Positions 1 through 12,149 of a stretch of DNA of 64,000 nucleotides are shown one piece after another. Position numbers and translations under genes: made by a program. Source of the stretch: Isoetes taiwanensis. Its lineage: Eukaryota > Streptophyta > Lycopodiopsida > Isoetales > Isoetaceae. Position 1 is the first letter of the stretch, and each line of letters begins with the position of its first letter. The stretch spans positions 992,001 through 1,056,000 of the forward strand of contig JAJEKV010000211.1 of NCBI GenBank assembly GCA_021234155.1. The letters are read 5' to 3'. Below the pieces are notes generated by a model. It made no database searches. It was not told the origin of the DNA and saw only the letters and a program-made list of their open reading frames with translations.

Positions 1-780
1 ATCACATCCAGGGACTTAGCGAGCGCAGTGTAGCTTATCTTCACTGCGGCATTGGCGACTCTGAGTTGGGAGGCGAAAGGCCGTATGGCGACTTCGGAAT
101 GGCGCCGACGCTGTAAGCTCCTCACGCCTTGCTCGCGGTCTTTTTCTAACCGCGCCTTATTGCAAGTAGTTGATTTGATCGATGAGCACGGAGCTAAGGT
201 AGCATGCGGAGAGGAGCCGCCACCTACGGGAACTCTACACCGCATCGCCATGGAAGGGGATATACGAGAATCGCATTGATACAAGTATTAGATCACGAAT
301 GCACCCTTGATGAGACCGGCGGGGAAGAAGCAAAGACTCTCGGTGAGGCTGCGGGATTTGTGATACAATGGCCCAAGGAATTACTGCGTGAAGAGGTGAG
401 TTTCAGAGACGCACGTGTTATTTTGGTGTAGAACATGCCGCGTGTGTGTTTAGATCATGGAACGCTCATAAGCTCGATTTATTGTTTCCTTGTCCGGCAG
501 ATTTTTCAGCTTCGAGATGATTTACTCCGGGTTGAGAGATGCTCGGCAAAGGAAACAATGAATCGGGGTAAACGATGAAGCGATTTCGTGTTCGGTCATG
601 GAATGTTCGGGCAAAGACAACTAGCTTAACAATTTAGGTGTATTTTTACTTGGATTGTTTTCCTTCTATTTAGAAGCATAGGGCTCCATCCATCGCGAGT
701 ATATCATAGGGCGTAATAGTTTTGTATAGATCAGGCTAGTTCTTAGTGGTTGGTTGTAGAGGGCGTGCTTAGACCCAAAG
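1..780. other. No recognisable gene
   Basis: Short ORFs are present on both strands, but none has a recognisable domain, a plausible splice structure or support from a second copy in the window. I see no RNA gene or terminal repeat here. Confidence 0.5.
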
Positions 781-2065
781 TCTATGCAGAGTCAAGGCCA
801 CTTCCCTTCGCAATATTCGAGCAAGATAGTTCAAGGTGAGTGGCTCGACTATGTCTGTGCACCCGAGAATGCACGGAGCGGGAAGGCGAGCCTTGAGGAA
901 GCCGGTCATTGCAAGCTCTGTGGATTCCCCTGCGTGGTTAATGTAGAGGCCCTCCATCAGTCGGGAGCCCCTCCCTTCGCAATATTCGCCGTGAAGATGG
1001 TTCAAGGAGAGTGGCTCGGGCCCCGGTGGTGGGCCACCGAGACTAATTGCTGCTGAGAATTGGTGGGTTAAGGGATTCTCGACTTTCATGAGTGTTGAAT
1101 TCAGTTGCACATTCTCGACTCGCCAGTCGAGAATGCCTTAGCCATCGAACTCCGGATAGTACACATGGAGTGGTTGGTCGGTTAAGTGATTCCTTGGCGA
1201 GAATGTAGGCAAGCTTCTGTGGTTTTCCCCGCGGGTTAGTTGTGTTTTTCCACCCGGTCAGAGCCCTCCTTTGCAATATTAAATTTAAGATGGTTCGGGT
1301 TGAGAGTGGCTCGACCGGTAGAGGCCACGCGCATCATACACGTGAGAATTATCGGGCTAAGGGATTTCGATCATGCGGGTCGAGAATGCAAGTGTTGGTT
1401 TTCACCGCATTCTCGATCGCAAGTCGAGAATGCCTTAGCCTCGGTGAACTCCGCGATACTACACTTGAGCGCTATTGTTATGGGATTCTCGAAGCCGAGA
1501 GAACGCATGTTAGCCTCGCGGGTTTCCCCGCGGGTTATTGTAGGTTTCCACCCCACCGGAGCCCATCCCCTTCGCGAATATTCACCTAAGATGGTTCAAG
1601 GAGACGGCTCGACGGGTGGTAGAGGCCATCATCATTCATACACAGGAGAATTACCGGGTTAGGGATTCTCGACTTCACGAAGTCGGCAGAAACGCGCAGA
1701 GAGCCAAATAAATACCCCCTCGCGGTTCGGTTCCTAGGCCTGCAGATAAATAAAGCCACTTCCCTTCGCAATATCAAGGCAAGATAGTTTGAAGGAGAGT
1801 GGCTAAGACCTATCTGCTGACATTAATTTGGGTATGACATTCTCAAGCTGGGCGAAGTCGAGAATGCAAGAATGGCTATGAGAAGACTTTCTTTGGCTAG
1901 AAAGGAGTTGGGTAGCGTGTGCATTCTCATTTGCCGAGTCGGGAATCCCTCAAACCAACAATCGAGTGTACACTCCTGGTGTTCTAGCGAAGTGAGACAT
2001 TCTCGACTTCGCGAGGTAAAAAAAGACTGTACTACGGATTGTTGGCAAGTCGAGGTATTCCCGAC
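781..2065. repeat. Degenerate tandem repeat array (~290-bp period)
   Basis: A block resembling CCCTTCGCAATATTC followed by AAGATGGTTCAAGGAGAGTGG recurs near 800, 975, 1265, 1567 and 1757. A second block, a short inverted motif of the form ATTCTCGAC...GTCGAGAATGCC, recurs near 1110, 1400, 1845 and 2000. Together they form a diverged tandem repeat with a period of very roughly 290 bp. The ORFs across it are by-products of the repeat. It could be a local satellite or the remains of the subterminal repeats of a transposon; no flanking duplication was found. Confidence 0.6.
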
Positions 2066-2445
2066 CGCCCGAAAAGCCGGGTTCCATCTGCACCTCTCCT
2101 GCGCAAAGAAGGATATCTTTGTGGAGTGAAATTTTGAATCGTAAGGCATTTCCTATTTTAAGTTTCACGTAAAAGCAATTTCATGCATAGTTATGTTCTT
2201 TTTTATGAATCATAGGCGGTTCTCTTCTTGTTATGCAATACTTTTCGCCTATCTCTCGGGATTCCTAAATTCCGGTGCTTGCCACTACTATTAGCATCTA
2301 AGAACACCGATGCATGCACAAGGTATTCAAGTAAACAATAACTAAACACAAGAAAGCACAAAGAGAAAGCAAATCAAAAAGGAAAATAAAGGAACCGGCT
2401 TTTGAAACGGTGAGACAAATGAGAAAATATTAAGAAAAAAAATAC

Positions 2446-2492
2446 CTGAGAGATTTGTTGGATGAGGAGGAAGCTGCAGAGTTCGATTCCAT
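2446..2492 (-). CDS. Possible isolated first coding exon (serine-rich start)
   Basis: On the minus strand an ATG opens a 16-residue serine-rich peptide (starting MESNSAASSSS) that ends at AG/GTATTT, a good plant splice donor. About 65 bp upstream on the same strand lies a TATATA-like box (near 2555-2562). This resembles the 5' end of a gene, but no continuing exon could be recognised downstream (below 2445), so it may be a promoter and first exon cut off from its gene, or chance. Confidence 0.2.
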
Positions 2493-3059
2493 TTTGCTAC
2501 AGGCGTTTGCAAAGCGAGAGTATGGATTTGTCGGGCTGGAAAATGTATCAGGGTATATAAAGAGGCTCTAAAAAAATAATAGGAGCAGCACAGTAGTAAA
2601 GGAATTGCAAAAAACTATAAACAAGCAGTATAAGAATATAAAAACTTACAGAAAAGGGTTCTCACTTTCTTCTTAGGATGTATTTTACGCGTTGGCTTAA
2701 CCAAACTCAGCCAAAACGTCGTCGCTGGATGCGTCGCGATCCGTCGACCATGCTGCAGTCATAAGATTGCTTCAGAAATGCGGGAGTCGATCGATCGCCA
2801 AGGCGGAACAGGGAAATAAGCGGATGCCGGAGTCGAAACAGGGGAAGAGAAAGAGGAATAGAAGGAATAGGGGTCGCGGGAGAAGAGAAAGAGGGTGCAG
2901 TTATTTCTAGCTGCACCCTCGAACCTCGAAAAAGTGGCATTTATGACACTCCTAGAGTCACGTGTGTGGCATGCCATCCGCGTGACTGGATTGCCGACGT
3001 GGCCATGTCAGATGTCGCCATTTAAGGGCCACGTCAAGACAAAGCCATGAATTCGGGGA

Positions 3060-3300
3060 ACCCTATGTTTTAATGGTTATAATGTTAATGGTTTTAATGC
3101 TTTTTAATGGTTAATGTTAAATGTTTTAATGTTAAATGTTAATGTTAAATGTTTTAATGTTTTTAATGGTTAGCCAAGATTTCCATGGTTTTAATGTTAG
3201 CCAAGATTTCAATGGTTTTTAATGGTTGTATGGTTTCTAATGGTTATATGGCTATAGTGCTCTTTCATATATGGTTGTATATGGTTTTAATGTGTGCTCT
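3060..3300. repeat. Low-complexity (TTAATGGTT/TGTTAAA)n tract
   Basis: About 240 bp built from imperfect repeats of TTAATGGTT and ATGTTAAATGTTTTA. It lies directly upstream of the DUF7869-type pseudogene on the plus strand and has no coding potential. Confidence 0.75.
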
Positions 3301-3321
3301 TTCATTTAGGGAGCATGTGAG

Positions 3322-6252
3322 ATGAGCAAAATGGAGCCAAGGAAGCCCAACACAGGACATTGCCCTAGGCTCCAATGGAGGAAAATTGGTTGCTTGTTGA
3401 TGCACCCTTGCAACGAGACGGTATTTGCAGAGGGCATCATAACTGCAGTTGATCCTTTTGATAGTGTGAATGATGAAAGACTGGGAGATGATCATCTTGG
3501 AGTTGGCATTGTGAAACTTCTTATCCAAGTTGATACAATCATGTCCTGTGGAAGCTCTAGTGATTGCATTGCTCCGCGGGTTGTTGGAGTCCCAAACTTC
3601 GGTTGAGATGGCCAATCGGATATATGCACACAAGAATGGTGATAGTCCGGAATGCCCAATGAACTACATACCCCAAAGGCCAACCCAAGGCCATGTGGAA
3701 GATTTGGTGGTCGATGAGCATCCTTTGATCACAAGGAAGAGACGCTTATGTTTTTCATAAGAGGGCAACCAAGGGTGCCCAAGAGGCCTAGAAGTGACAA
3801 ATATTTAGAGAGGATAGAAACTATGGCCCCAACCAAAGAAAAACCTAGAGGCAATTAGGGGACAAGAGTGTTGCAACCTAGATTGCCTGCGGTGCGATGA
3901 CAGTGTGGATGACCTCGTGCGAGATAAGGTCCCAATACATTGGACAACTTAAAAAGATAGGATTAATTTCATCTACTCCTTTGTGTAGGAATTCCGCTAT
4001 GATGAAGCCACGGGAAGGCTACTATATCAATTGAGGGGCATGAAGGTATGTATGAGAGGCGTTGAGATGGATTTTTGGGGTGAGCAAGTCTTCATTCTAC
4101 GTGAATCTTTGGGAGCTGGTTAGAAAAGGGCACAATTTGTTCCAACATGGCAATGCACTCACTTTGAAACCTAGAGCAAATACTCTCAAGGCCATTGCAG
4201 GTCTTGAGAGCTATGTCTCAATCTATGCCCCACAAGTCGAAGGTGAACGAGCACGGTGTGCAGCGAGTGGTGCAAAGGGTGTTGCCACAACACTATATCC
4301 AAAAGGAGTGCCTTAAAGAAGTCAACTCCATCCTAGAAACTCTTTGGAGGTAGGCCTCTTTCTCAATCACATTTCAGCAAGTTATGGAGCACTCACTTCT
4401 CGGGACGTGAGTGTCCGCAACACATGCCATTCTCAAAGTGCAACACTTGCATTCAACTCAAGGATACACTTGCATCAACCTGCAATAGAGAAAGAAAGAA
4501 TGGCAATTAGGGAGCAATTTGCGGTCGCCAGAGGGACCAAATATCATGTAGGCGGTTGTATTGGCGGTGGAGAACATTTTCTCGGATGCAAATTTAGGAC
4601 AGATTTTTGTGTATAATTCATGATAAGATGGACCAGCACAAGACTTTCTTGCCAAAGCTAGATCCTTTACCCAAGCGTTGTCAAAACGCTTTTCGGATGA
4701 AAGTAAGTCCGGCGGGTGTCTTAACACATGGTCATGGAACTGGAACATATAGTCATTTTGTGCTTGATCTATGGAAGGATGATCCAAACTTCCATGTGAG
4801 CTCTATTTTCAAGTGCTTGAGAACACTAGAGAAAGGATCGATAGAAGGAGGAGGTATTCCCCTTGACACCCATTTTGAGGCTTTGATGGATGATCACCGC
4901 TTTGTTACCGTGAGGCGGATAAAAAACCTCACATCCAAGGTGTCTAGTGAATCAAGGAGGACTTGGGATGATTTCCCCTTACTTGAGAAACCATTGCCCG
5001 AGGAGCTATGTGTTCAATTGGACAAACTGTTGGAAAGAAAAAACAAGAATAGATGGATGTTTGGGGCAATGTCATACTTGACGGCCCAGTGGGAGTATTC
5101 AAAGTTGTGAAAGTGGGATTCATGATGGTTGGGCATACGCATGATGATATAGATGGATTCTTTGGAACTTTCTCCACCAAGCTCAAGAGAGAAAAACGTG
5201 ACTAGTCTCCCTAAACTAATGGATGTGTTTGAGAGTGCATTGACCCCAACCCAATGGCTTTCTTGATGGATGAGGGTTGCGATTGGAAATCATTTGTCGA
5301 GGGATACTTGCTAGATGGTAAGGACCGGTTTTGGATGGGACACACAAAGCCACTTCACTTCAAAAGTTTTGGGTTAGGGATGGAATACCAATCATGCAAT
5401 ATAAGTGGAGACCCGGTGACAAGTTGTGGATGCCTCAGACAAGGAATCGAGTTGTGGCAATCGGGTGTCAACTGGCGATGAAGTTCTAATTCCTAAAAGG
5501 GCAGCTAAAACCACTACCTCCCTTCAAGATCGGCCAAAGACTCTAGCCAACTAGTGAAGGGCATCAAGGATTACATAACGCATGCTTTGGGATGATGTTG
5601 AGAAATGGAAAGCACACCTCCACTCTTAAGAAAAATCAAATGGACTCCTAATCAAGTCTTTGGGAGAAAGTTGTGACATGCTTAGAAACCCAAACAACCA
5701 TGTGGGAGGGAGCTAAGAGGCGGGTTCTTGCGAGTCAAGATGGGAGGGTTCTCAAGGAGCAAGCACGTCTAAGAATGTTCACTTGGGTCCTAATAAGGGT
5801 TCCAAGTGGTTTGTGGGAAGTAAGGCCTCAAAGCCGAAGTGGTTTGATCTTTCCGAGTGGGATCCCTTTGAGGACATCAGGAAGGATACTTTGTGCTAGT
5901 AAGGCCTGATGATGAGGATTGTCCAATATGGTTAGGGGTGGCACTCTCGATGTAACCACCACTATGCTCGGCTGGAGAGGAGTTGCGTCCGTGATTCCAA
6001 ATTCAATATTGGGAGCCCATTGGGAGACACAAGAAGGGCAACTTGAAGGAGCAATACACTGACTGCTGGGAGAAGAAGTGGAGGGCAAATCATGCTGATC
6101 CTCAAAGGAGGGAATTGGTGGAGTGTGTGGTATGGTCATATCCAAATTCCCAAAAGTCATATGCAAAGAACAACACACACAAGATCCCAAAAAGGGAGAT
6201 GGACAAAGCCATGAGCAACCTCCATGCTATATCATTGTATGAGGGTAGATAA
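3322..6252 (+). pseudogene. DUF7869-type transposon protein, degenerate (family 1)
   Basis: Fragments in different frames follow the order seen in plant and animal DUF7869 proteins, a poorly described family that I regard as transposon-borne. At about 4616-4720 the sequence reads IIHDKMDQHKTFLPKL. At about 5010-5060 it reads QLDKLLERKNKNRW, the degraded form of the family's QLDN..RENKN motif. At about 5105-5190 it reads VVKVGFMMVGHTHDDIDGFF, with the conserved GHTH-DDID. The acidic residues of these motifs would suit an RNase H-like (DDE) nuclease fold, which is inference. C-terminal coding remains continue to about 6250. Frameshifts and stops occur throughout, for example after VQLDKLLERKNK and at 5108. 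It is unlike the minus-strand copy at 6.7-10.1 kb in detail, so two subfamilies are present. Confidence 0.7.
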
Positions 6253-6706
6253 TATTGAGAAGCTTGAAAACTTTCTCAACTAGTGGTTTGTAAAATTTAT
6301 GAGGACAAGAAGTAACCCAATTATTTGTGTGTGATGTGTAATTCTATTCAAGCAATCAATTCAGAATTTTTTTTATGGAGTGTGAGTCCCATTTTCAGCC
6401 CGAGTCCCAAAATTCAAGATTTGTCCCACTTTAATTAAATACGGCTTTTAATAGCCATTTTCAGCCCCTTAATTTGGAATAAGAAATAGTTTTTTTTTTT
6501 TTTTGAATAATAATAAATAGTTACTTATTTGAAGAGAGAAAAAAATAGGCAATGAAAAAAACAGCAAGGGTACTACAGTGATAAAGAAGTGTTGTTTTCA
6601 GAGCTTCTAAAATTTTTACAAAATTATGAACAAAATTGTAAAAAATATAGCACATTTTGACAAAGCCTCATCACCGGCATTTTCTTTTGTTTACATGTCT
6701 GTGTCA
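6253..6706. other. AT-rich spacer, no gene seen
   Basis: AT-rich with a poly-T run near 6490-6504 and no coding signal. It separates the 3' ends of two converging DUF7869-type pseudogenes. Confidence 0.5.
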
Positions 6707-8048
6707 TCAGACGAACTTACATTTTGCAGCAATATCAGGATGCATGTCATTCTCAGACTCGTTCAGTCCTTGATCATTTGAGCTTTCATCCTCACCCTCA
6801 CTCTCCAAATTATAACTCCCATTGAAAGCATTGGCAGCACTTGTTTTAATCCACTACTCTAGCCAGCCAGAATGGCATCCCAGTCTCATCATCATCAGCT
6901 GGGGCCCCTCTACATGACTTTGTCATCTTCATCTGAGCTAGGCATTAGTTGTACATGTTCTTCAGATTCTCAACTTGCATAGGCAGAGTTTGCCCAGATG
7001 GCCAGTTGAATGCAACAGGTCTTCGACCTTGTGACATGGCTTGTAACATGTCATGTTGCTGAGAAAAAAACTGAGGCCACCATAAAGCATCTGCCTCCCC
7101 AAAGTGGTTAGAGCATGACTGAATACTTGTCTCAATGTAATTCAATGATTTGTTTGAGTCAAATGCTCTTCCCTCCTTTTTACTCTTTGTGATTTCTTTT
7201 AAGCTCTTTAGAGGCATTTGCTCTGCAGAGCATGGAAGTAGTCTCGGGGATGATGCGAATGAGTTGAATACCAGATGCTGGCTGCCACTGCAAGAATGTG
7301 GCATATTTCTTTCCTTGTAAGGTGGCCTTGCCATCTGCAAGTGAGAATTTGATCTGATACTGAAATGTGATATTTCTTAAGAGCTCAATTTCATAGTGAC
7401 CCAAGTGATCTCTCCAAAAAATCCATTCCTTGAAGCCGTAAGTTTCTTCCAATATCTCGATTTCTAGGCGAGGATTGTAGGAATCTTGGATAACCTCAAT
7501 CATTGCTGGTAGGCTGAGAGCTTTTTTTTGAGCAAGACGTTTAGAGACCCTACTGAACATTTGATCAATTTGATCGTGTGTATGATTGACAATTAGGAAA
7601 CCAATCTTCACCTTCTTCAAGATTTCTTTCTCAACTAGCATCGCACAATAAGCAAACAATGCCTGATTCTTATTCTCTCTCGTCGTGTTGTCTAACTGAA
7701 GGTATAGTACTGGTGGTATATGTTCCAGACTGAAAAGAATCCTATTCAATATTGTGATAGTGAGATTTGGATCAGCATGAATGTTTGGATAGTTCAAAGA
7801 TACCTTGCAAGAGAGTTTCCCATTAAAAACCATAGCACCAATGACATGCAGGTGTATGAAATCTTCTTCAGGAGTATCCTCAGACATTGACAAAGTGTGG
7901 TAGAGTGGTCTTCTTCTGGTCCATTCTATCAATATAACCGATATATAGTTGAGTGGTTGTTCTAGTGCCTTCTTCCTGTGTTTTGTCAATTTTCATCTTT
8001 CCAAAGATTGTTCTTCTCTGTGCTTGTTCAGTTTCTCTTTCAATGCAT

Positions 8049-8123
8049 CTGAAATGAAAATATGTTCAGGAAAACAACCTACCATTGAATAGAACTAGGC
8101 AAGAGTACGTTGTAGAAGCTTAC
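8049..8123 (-). other. Predicted 75-bp intron in the copy A DUF7869-type gene
   Basis: Minus-strand donor AAA/GTAAGC at 8124/8123 and acceptor TTTCAG/ATG at 8049/8048 join two ORFs that together match the expected order of family motifs. The intron shows that this is the genomic gene of the element and not a processed copy. Confidence 0.55.
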
Positions 8124-9328
8124 TTTTAGTGTGAAGTGTCCTTGCATTCTGTCTCTGAGCTTTTAATTCAGAGCATTTAGCACAAACAGACATCCGGTGC
8201 TTTCTAGGAATAGACACGTGGGAAAATTCCTTTTTCCAGAGCACGGTGAAGTAAGAGTAGCATACATGGCGTTCTCCAGCCTCAACACACAATTCCTTAT
8301 AATTATTGTAGACTTCACGTTTTGTGAAGTTGTCACTCAAGTGGTACATAGAGCTGTTAGGCAGTTTCTTGCAAGACTCCTTGAAGAAGCCTTCCATCCA
8401 GGAAACACATTTAAGAGCATGAATTCTGGATATACGTCCCGAATGGCAATAGTCGTTAATGCCAGGATTCTTGTCAAGCCTTTTCTTCAGGCGGTGAAGT
8501 TGTCTGCTGCCTAAAGCATGAATCATTTTAAAGGCAGTTTGACAGACGGCGTGGCCACCAACTGTGTAAGTAAACTTGTCAGTATAATCTGGCCGAATGT
8601 TGAAGGCTAAGTATCCCCTTTGGACTAACAAAGTCATTGAACTGTAGTTGTCACGAATCAACCTTAATTACTTTAGTCCAATCTTTAGCAAACAACGTTG
8701 ATGACAACAATGTTTTGTATGTGTTGCCCTCAGGTGATCCTCGTCCATTAGTTTCTTTCGTCTTTGTGATGTAAAAGCGTTCTTGTATAAGTCTCGCTTA
8801 AGGTTTTCACTAGCATGAGCTTTGAATTCGAACATGGAGTCATGTGGCTTTGCTACATCATCGTCTGAGAGATCAACATGGGTGTTTCTTTGTCTGACAT
8901 TGCAGGAATGGACGCTTGACTAGTAGATGTTGTGGGGTTGGGTGTGGGGAGGTCTTGGATGGAACTAGTTTGTCTTTCTCTTGGAAAAAGCAGTCGAGGT
9001 TGGTGACGTAGTTGAGAAGCTCCTGAAGTGTCATAAAACACAGGAGTTGCATGGCGCTAAATGCTCCCACTAAGAGTAGTATCATGTAGCGAGATGGATG
9101 GTAATGGAGTGATTTGTGCCCGGGGAGGCTGTCTGCGCTGGACTAGGGGAGATAGACTAAAGCGAACTGGAGGAGGGAGTCCGAGCCCGTCTTCGGGTGG
9201 TGGAGTGAACTGAATAGCTGGAGGAAAGTTGCGAAGTTGCGTTGTTCTGTGGTTGTGTTGGAGTAAAATGCATTGGTGGGGACAAACGACATTCAGGAGT
9301 AGGAGATGGTGGAGTAAACTGTACTGGT

Positions 9329-9911
9329 GGTGGAAGCAGTGATGCTTTTAGTGGCGAATATTCGCAAAAGACGAATTTTTAGGGATTTTCAAAAATTTCC
9401 TATGAATGTTTAGTAGGTTATGTATCACATTTTTTATTGGAATATTCGCCTTGAATTGATACAAAGCTATCATTCCAAGAAGACATTCGCCATGTAATCG
9501 AACCTAGGACAAGAGCGCATTCGCCCCTAATTCTATAGCTTATTGCGACTAAAAATATAGTATTCGTTCTTATTCGTATCAACACTAGCTTTTGTAGGTA
9601 ATGTACTTCATGGAATCAATTTGGTTTTAGAACGGAATAATGACCTAGAAATGCTAGACTTCCTCCATAAGGACTTCTATTTTTGTGCCTTGAATTCAAA
9701 CCCATTTCTTCTTTGAGCAAAGTCATAAATGTATTTGCTTACAATTTTGAATTATAAAGCTTCAACAACAAAAATTCGCCAAATAATGATGAAAAAAAAT
9801 GGATTATTTAACATATTCGCCATTAAAACTAATTTTATTCTTCTTTACATTCGCCAACTATTCTATATGAATTGCATTGAAAAAATAAATAAAAGCATCC
9901 CTGGGTGGAAG
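9329..9911. mobile_element. hAT-type MITE (567 bp) with 8-bp target duplication
   Basis: The element spans 9337-9903. Its ends are CAGTGATGCTTTTA on the left and, inverted, CAGGGATGCTTTTA on the right, 13 of 14 matching. It is flanked on both sides by the 8-bp direct repeat GGTGGAAG (9329-9336 and 9904-9911), the target-site length of hAT elements. Copy B of the host element has one uninterrupted GGTGGAAG at the matching position (near 47003-47010), so it is the empty site. The interior holds many ATTCGCC/GGCGAAT motifs, like the subterminal transposase-binding repeats of hAT elements, and no transposase gene. The insertion broke the proline-rich gene. Confidence 0.88.
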
Positions 9912-10097
9912 CCGACGTGTACAAATGGTCTGGGACTTTGAATGTCAAAGTCAAAAGTATCCTGGCTAGCATTAGCTTATGAAATATTCATAATAGGATT
10001 AGCTTCTGTTGGCATTGGGCAGGGTATGAAAAGCATGGAAAGAGGAAACCTGTGAGCAGGACGGGGTGGCTCGGCCATTGAGCAAGTACACTCAGAT

Positions 10098-10589
10098 GGT
10101 ATAAATTTATACCGTGTGGTATAAATTTATACGAAATAGAAGCACAACTGGTGATGGACCTGTGTATATTTATATAGAGACGATATAAATTTATAAGAAA
10201 TTCAGATTATCATATACGGATTGCTATGGATAAATGCTATACGAAAGTGCGCATAGCAGAAGTACTTAAGGGCATTCGGGGTGCATCCATTTCCTGTATA
10301 TGCTATTTGGATTCGAAGGCGCTCGCGATCTGCCTTATATACTGCCCCTATTTGCTCCTTCGAATAAGTATAAGCAAGTCTATACGGACATGGCCACGTA
10401 AGTCTCCAACCTGGACTCTTTTAATTCGGCATTTCTTTCAATCTCTTTCGGGTGTTTACATTAAATTGGTCTATTCGCATGATTTAACACCGATGCGTCT
10501 CTCCCTTGGTATAAATTTAAACAGAGGAGGTAGTCTCTTGCGGTATAAATTTATACCATTGCAGTTCCCTCGCGGTTTAAATTTATACC
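10098..10589. repeat. Copy A intergenic palindrome arrays (GGTATAAATTTATACC)
   Basis: Palindromes or near-palindromes start at 10098, 10118, about 10149 (degenerate), 10171, 10508, 10542 and 10574. They lie between the two divergent genes. The part between 10190 and 10500 matches copy B closely. Compared with copy B, which has eleven palindromes in the second cluster, copy A keeps only three, so the array has shrunk here or expanded in copy B. Confidence 0.85.
10226..10414 (+). other. Short ORF shared by both copies of the composite element
   Basis: The segment encodes a roughly 60-residue ORF (starting MDKCY) that recurs in copy B at 47310-47498, where it ends with a stop after KSPT. Both copies have CACGTAAGT immediately before that point, a splice-donor-like sequence. 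It may be a 5' leader exon of the methyltransferase gene or simply conserved non-coding DNA; two copies are too few to show selection on the peptide. Function unknown. Confidence 0.3.
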
Positions 10590-10687
10590 GACTCAGTTAA
10601 TTTCATAAAAAGACTTCATCCTCTGCACAGCCTTACCTTCCTCAATAATCTGAAGAATCGTGTCAGGCACCCGAGGAGACAAAGCTG

Positions 10688-11284
10688 TCAAACGGGCATG
10701 AAGCTCCCGAAATCTTGACTCTGTGGCACAAAGGAACTTATATTGGTGGCGCGACGATTCCATCTTAAAGTTGGGAACATACCGAGACGCCGTTCTCGAA
10801 CCTCCTGGGGCGGCACCTCAACCGCCATGCACGTAAGCGCCGGTAAGTGAAGATCAAGGCTCAGATCCTGCGCTATCTCAGAATGGAGGGTCTGGCAGAA
10901 TTGAGGCACCATGTCCAAAGATGGAGAAGGAATGGAGGGGCCCGCTGTCGGCAAGGAATGGCTGAGCCCTATGTATGACCAAGCCGGAGAAAAACCGTGG
11001 GAGGAAGCGGGCAAAAGAAAAAGTAAGAGACAACCCGAGATGGACCGTAGCCCGAGCCCGAGTGAGAAGTCATGCTCGCATCCGATGGGGATCACGGGCA
11101 TGGCGGATTCAATGTATGTGCCAGAGGGGTGCATGGAAGTCACATCAAGTGCAATAGAGATCGCAGCATAGCGCATTACATCGGACGGGTGGGGTAGAAG
11201 GGGCTGGCGACAAGAACTCCGCTTCGCCGGGCCGGGCTCGTAGAAGAAGCCCTGGAGATATGCCGGGAGCCCCCCGACCGCCAT
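10688..11284 (-). CDS. Hypothetical ORF (198 aa) in the inserted segment
   Basis: An open frame on the minus strand starting MAVGGLPAYLQGFFYEPG. It is rich in proline, serine and leucine and has no domain I recognise. Reading past its stop, short open stretches continue towards 10,600. Upstream, at about 12,770 on the same strand, CACG/GTAAGG looks like a splice donor, so it could be an exon of a captured host gene whose 5' end lies near 12,990. The ORF could also be chance, as this segment is unusually open on several frames. Confidence 0.25.
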   Translation of the reverse strand: MAVGGLPAYLQGFFYEPGPAKRSSCRQPLLPHPSDVMRYAAISIALDVTSMHPSGTYIESAMPVIPIGCEHDFSLGLGLRSISGCLLLFLLPASSHGFSPAWSYIGLSHSLPTAGPSIPSPSLDMVPQFCQTLHSEIAQDLSLDLHLPALTCMAVEVPPQEVRERRLGMFPTLRWNRRATNISSFVPQSQDFGSFMPV

Positions 11285-12149
11285 AATCGTGAAATGTCTA
11301 GTAACAACAAGTCGCCCGCATTAGAACGAGAAAAGCAAACAAACGATAAAGACATAAAGCGCATAGGGAGAGAAAAATAAAAGGATGAACGATGCGCGAA
11401 ACCACAACAAAACATAAACGTAAATATCGTCACATCACACTGGGGGGGAGGACAACCAACGACCACAAGAGACAAACCTTAGCAACCTAGAAAAAACGCA
11501 AGGGAAATCATAGTCAACGTGACCCTGGACAATATGAAAGAACCTGAAGGCGATACTGGGGAATCAACGACCATGAAACTGGATATATGCAGGCAAAATT
11601 CACCAAATCTATAGAGCAAAAAATAAATGTAACCATGGGGTCGCCATAATCAATCACAAGGAAAGAGCAATCTAGAGCCCATGCAACAAAAAACACAAAC
11701 AACTACTACCGAACAAACATCATAGAGAACCCATAGGAAAAAGCGGTAACCACACAACATAGAACTATTCAACCAACTTTGAACCCGAAAAAACCAAAGA
11801 GACAAACTTGAGAGAACAGGAGAAACTAGGGAAAGAGAGCAAGGGAATGATGGCAACGCCCAAAAGCAAAAAAGAAGCTAATGCCAGGAAAACCCGAACT
11901 GGTTATCCCCTGCAAAACCGGGAACCGAACCCGGTATCCCTCCCATAGAAAGAATGCGAAAGCAGTGGCGATGGCAGGCCTGAAACAAGGATGGCAGAAG
12001 CCGCTGGGAAAACCAGAAACAAACAAAGGGATCGAAACTGTGGTGGTGATCAGAGCAAAAAAGGGGTTGATCGAAAAGAACAGAGCCAGAGATAAACCGA
12101 AAAAGGATACACGGAGTCGGAAAACCTAAGCATAGCAAAGACAAACCCA

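Larger units (their letters stand above)
6707..10075 (-). pseudogene. Copy A: proline-rich DUF7869-type transposon protein, broken
   Basis: Reading down the minus strand, the gene opens at about 10075 with MAEPPRPAH, as in copy B at 47181. A proline-rich region of PPVxFTP-like repeats follows, split by a hAT MITE at 9337-9903. Next comes a segment with VGGHAVCQTAFKMIHALG and RLKKRLDKN (8661-8124), typical of the family's N-terminal half. A 75-bp intron follows (8049-8123; GTAAGC donor, TTTCAG acceptor), then the core (8048-7180) with LQLDNTTRENKNQ and IVNHTHDQIDQMF. An acidic tail runs on to about 6707, with PFWLARVV near 6850. Several stops and frameshifts (e.g. TGA near 7993) show it is dead. 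The acidic residues of LQLDNT and HTHDQID would suit an RNase H-like nuclease; that is inference. It is divergently arranged with the methyltransferase gene at 13.0 kb. Confidence 0.72.

Noticed and set aside
1240-1662. 140-aa ORF as a gene
   Set aside because: It lies entirely in the degenerate tandem repeat; overlapping ORFs in other frames are equally long and none has a domain.
10911-11171. Plus-strand ORF (86 aa) rich in charged residues
   Set aside because: It is the antisense shadow of the minus-strand 198-aa ORF and has no independent support.
11881-12129. Basic plus-strand ORF (82 aa)
   Set aside because: It overlaps longer minus-strand frames, has no recognised motif, and is within the inserted segment of unusual composition.
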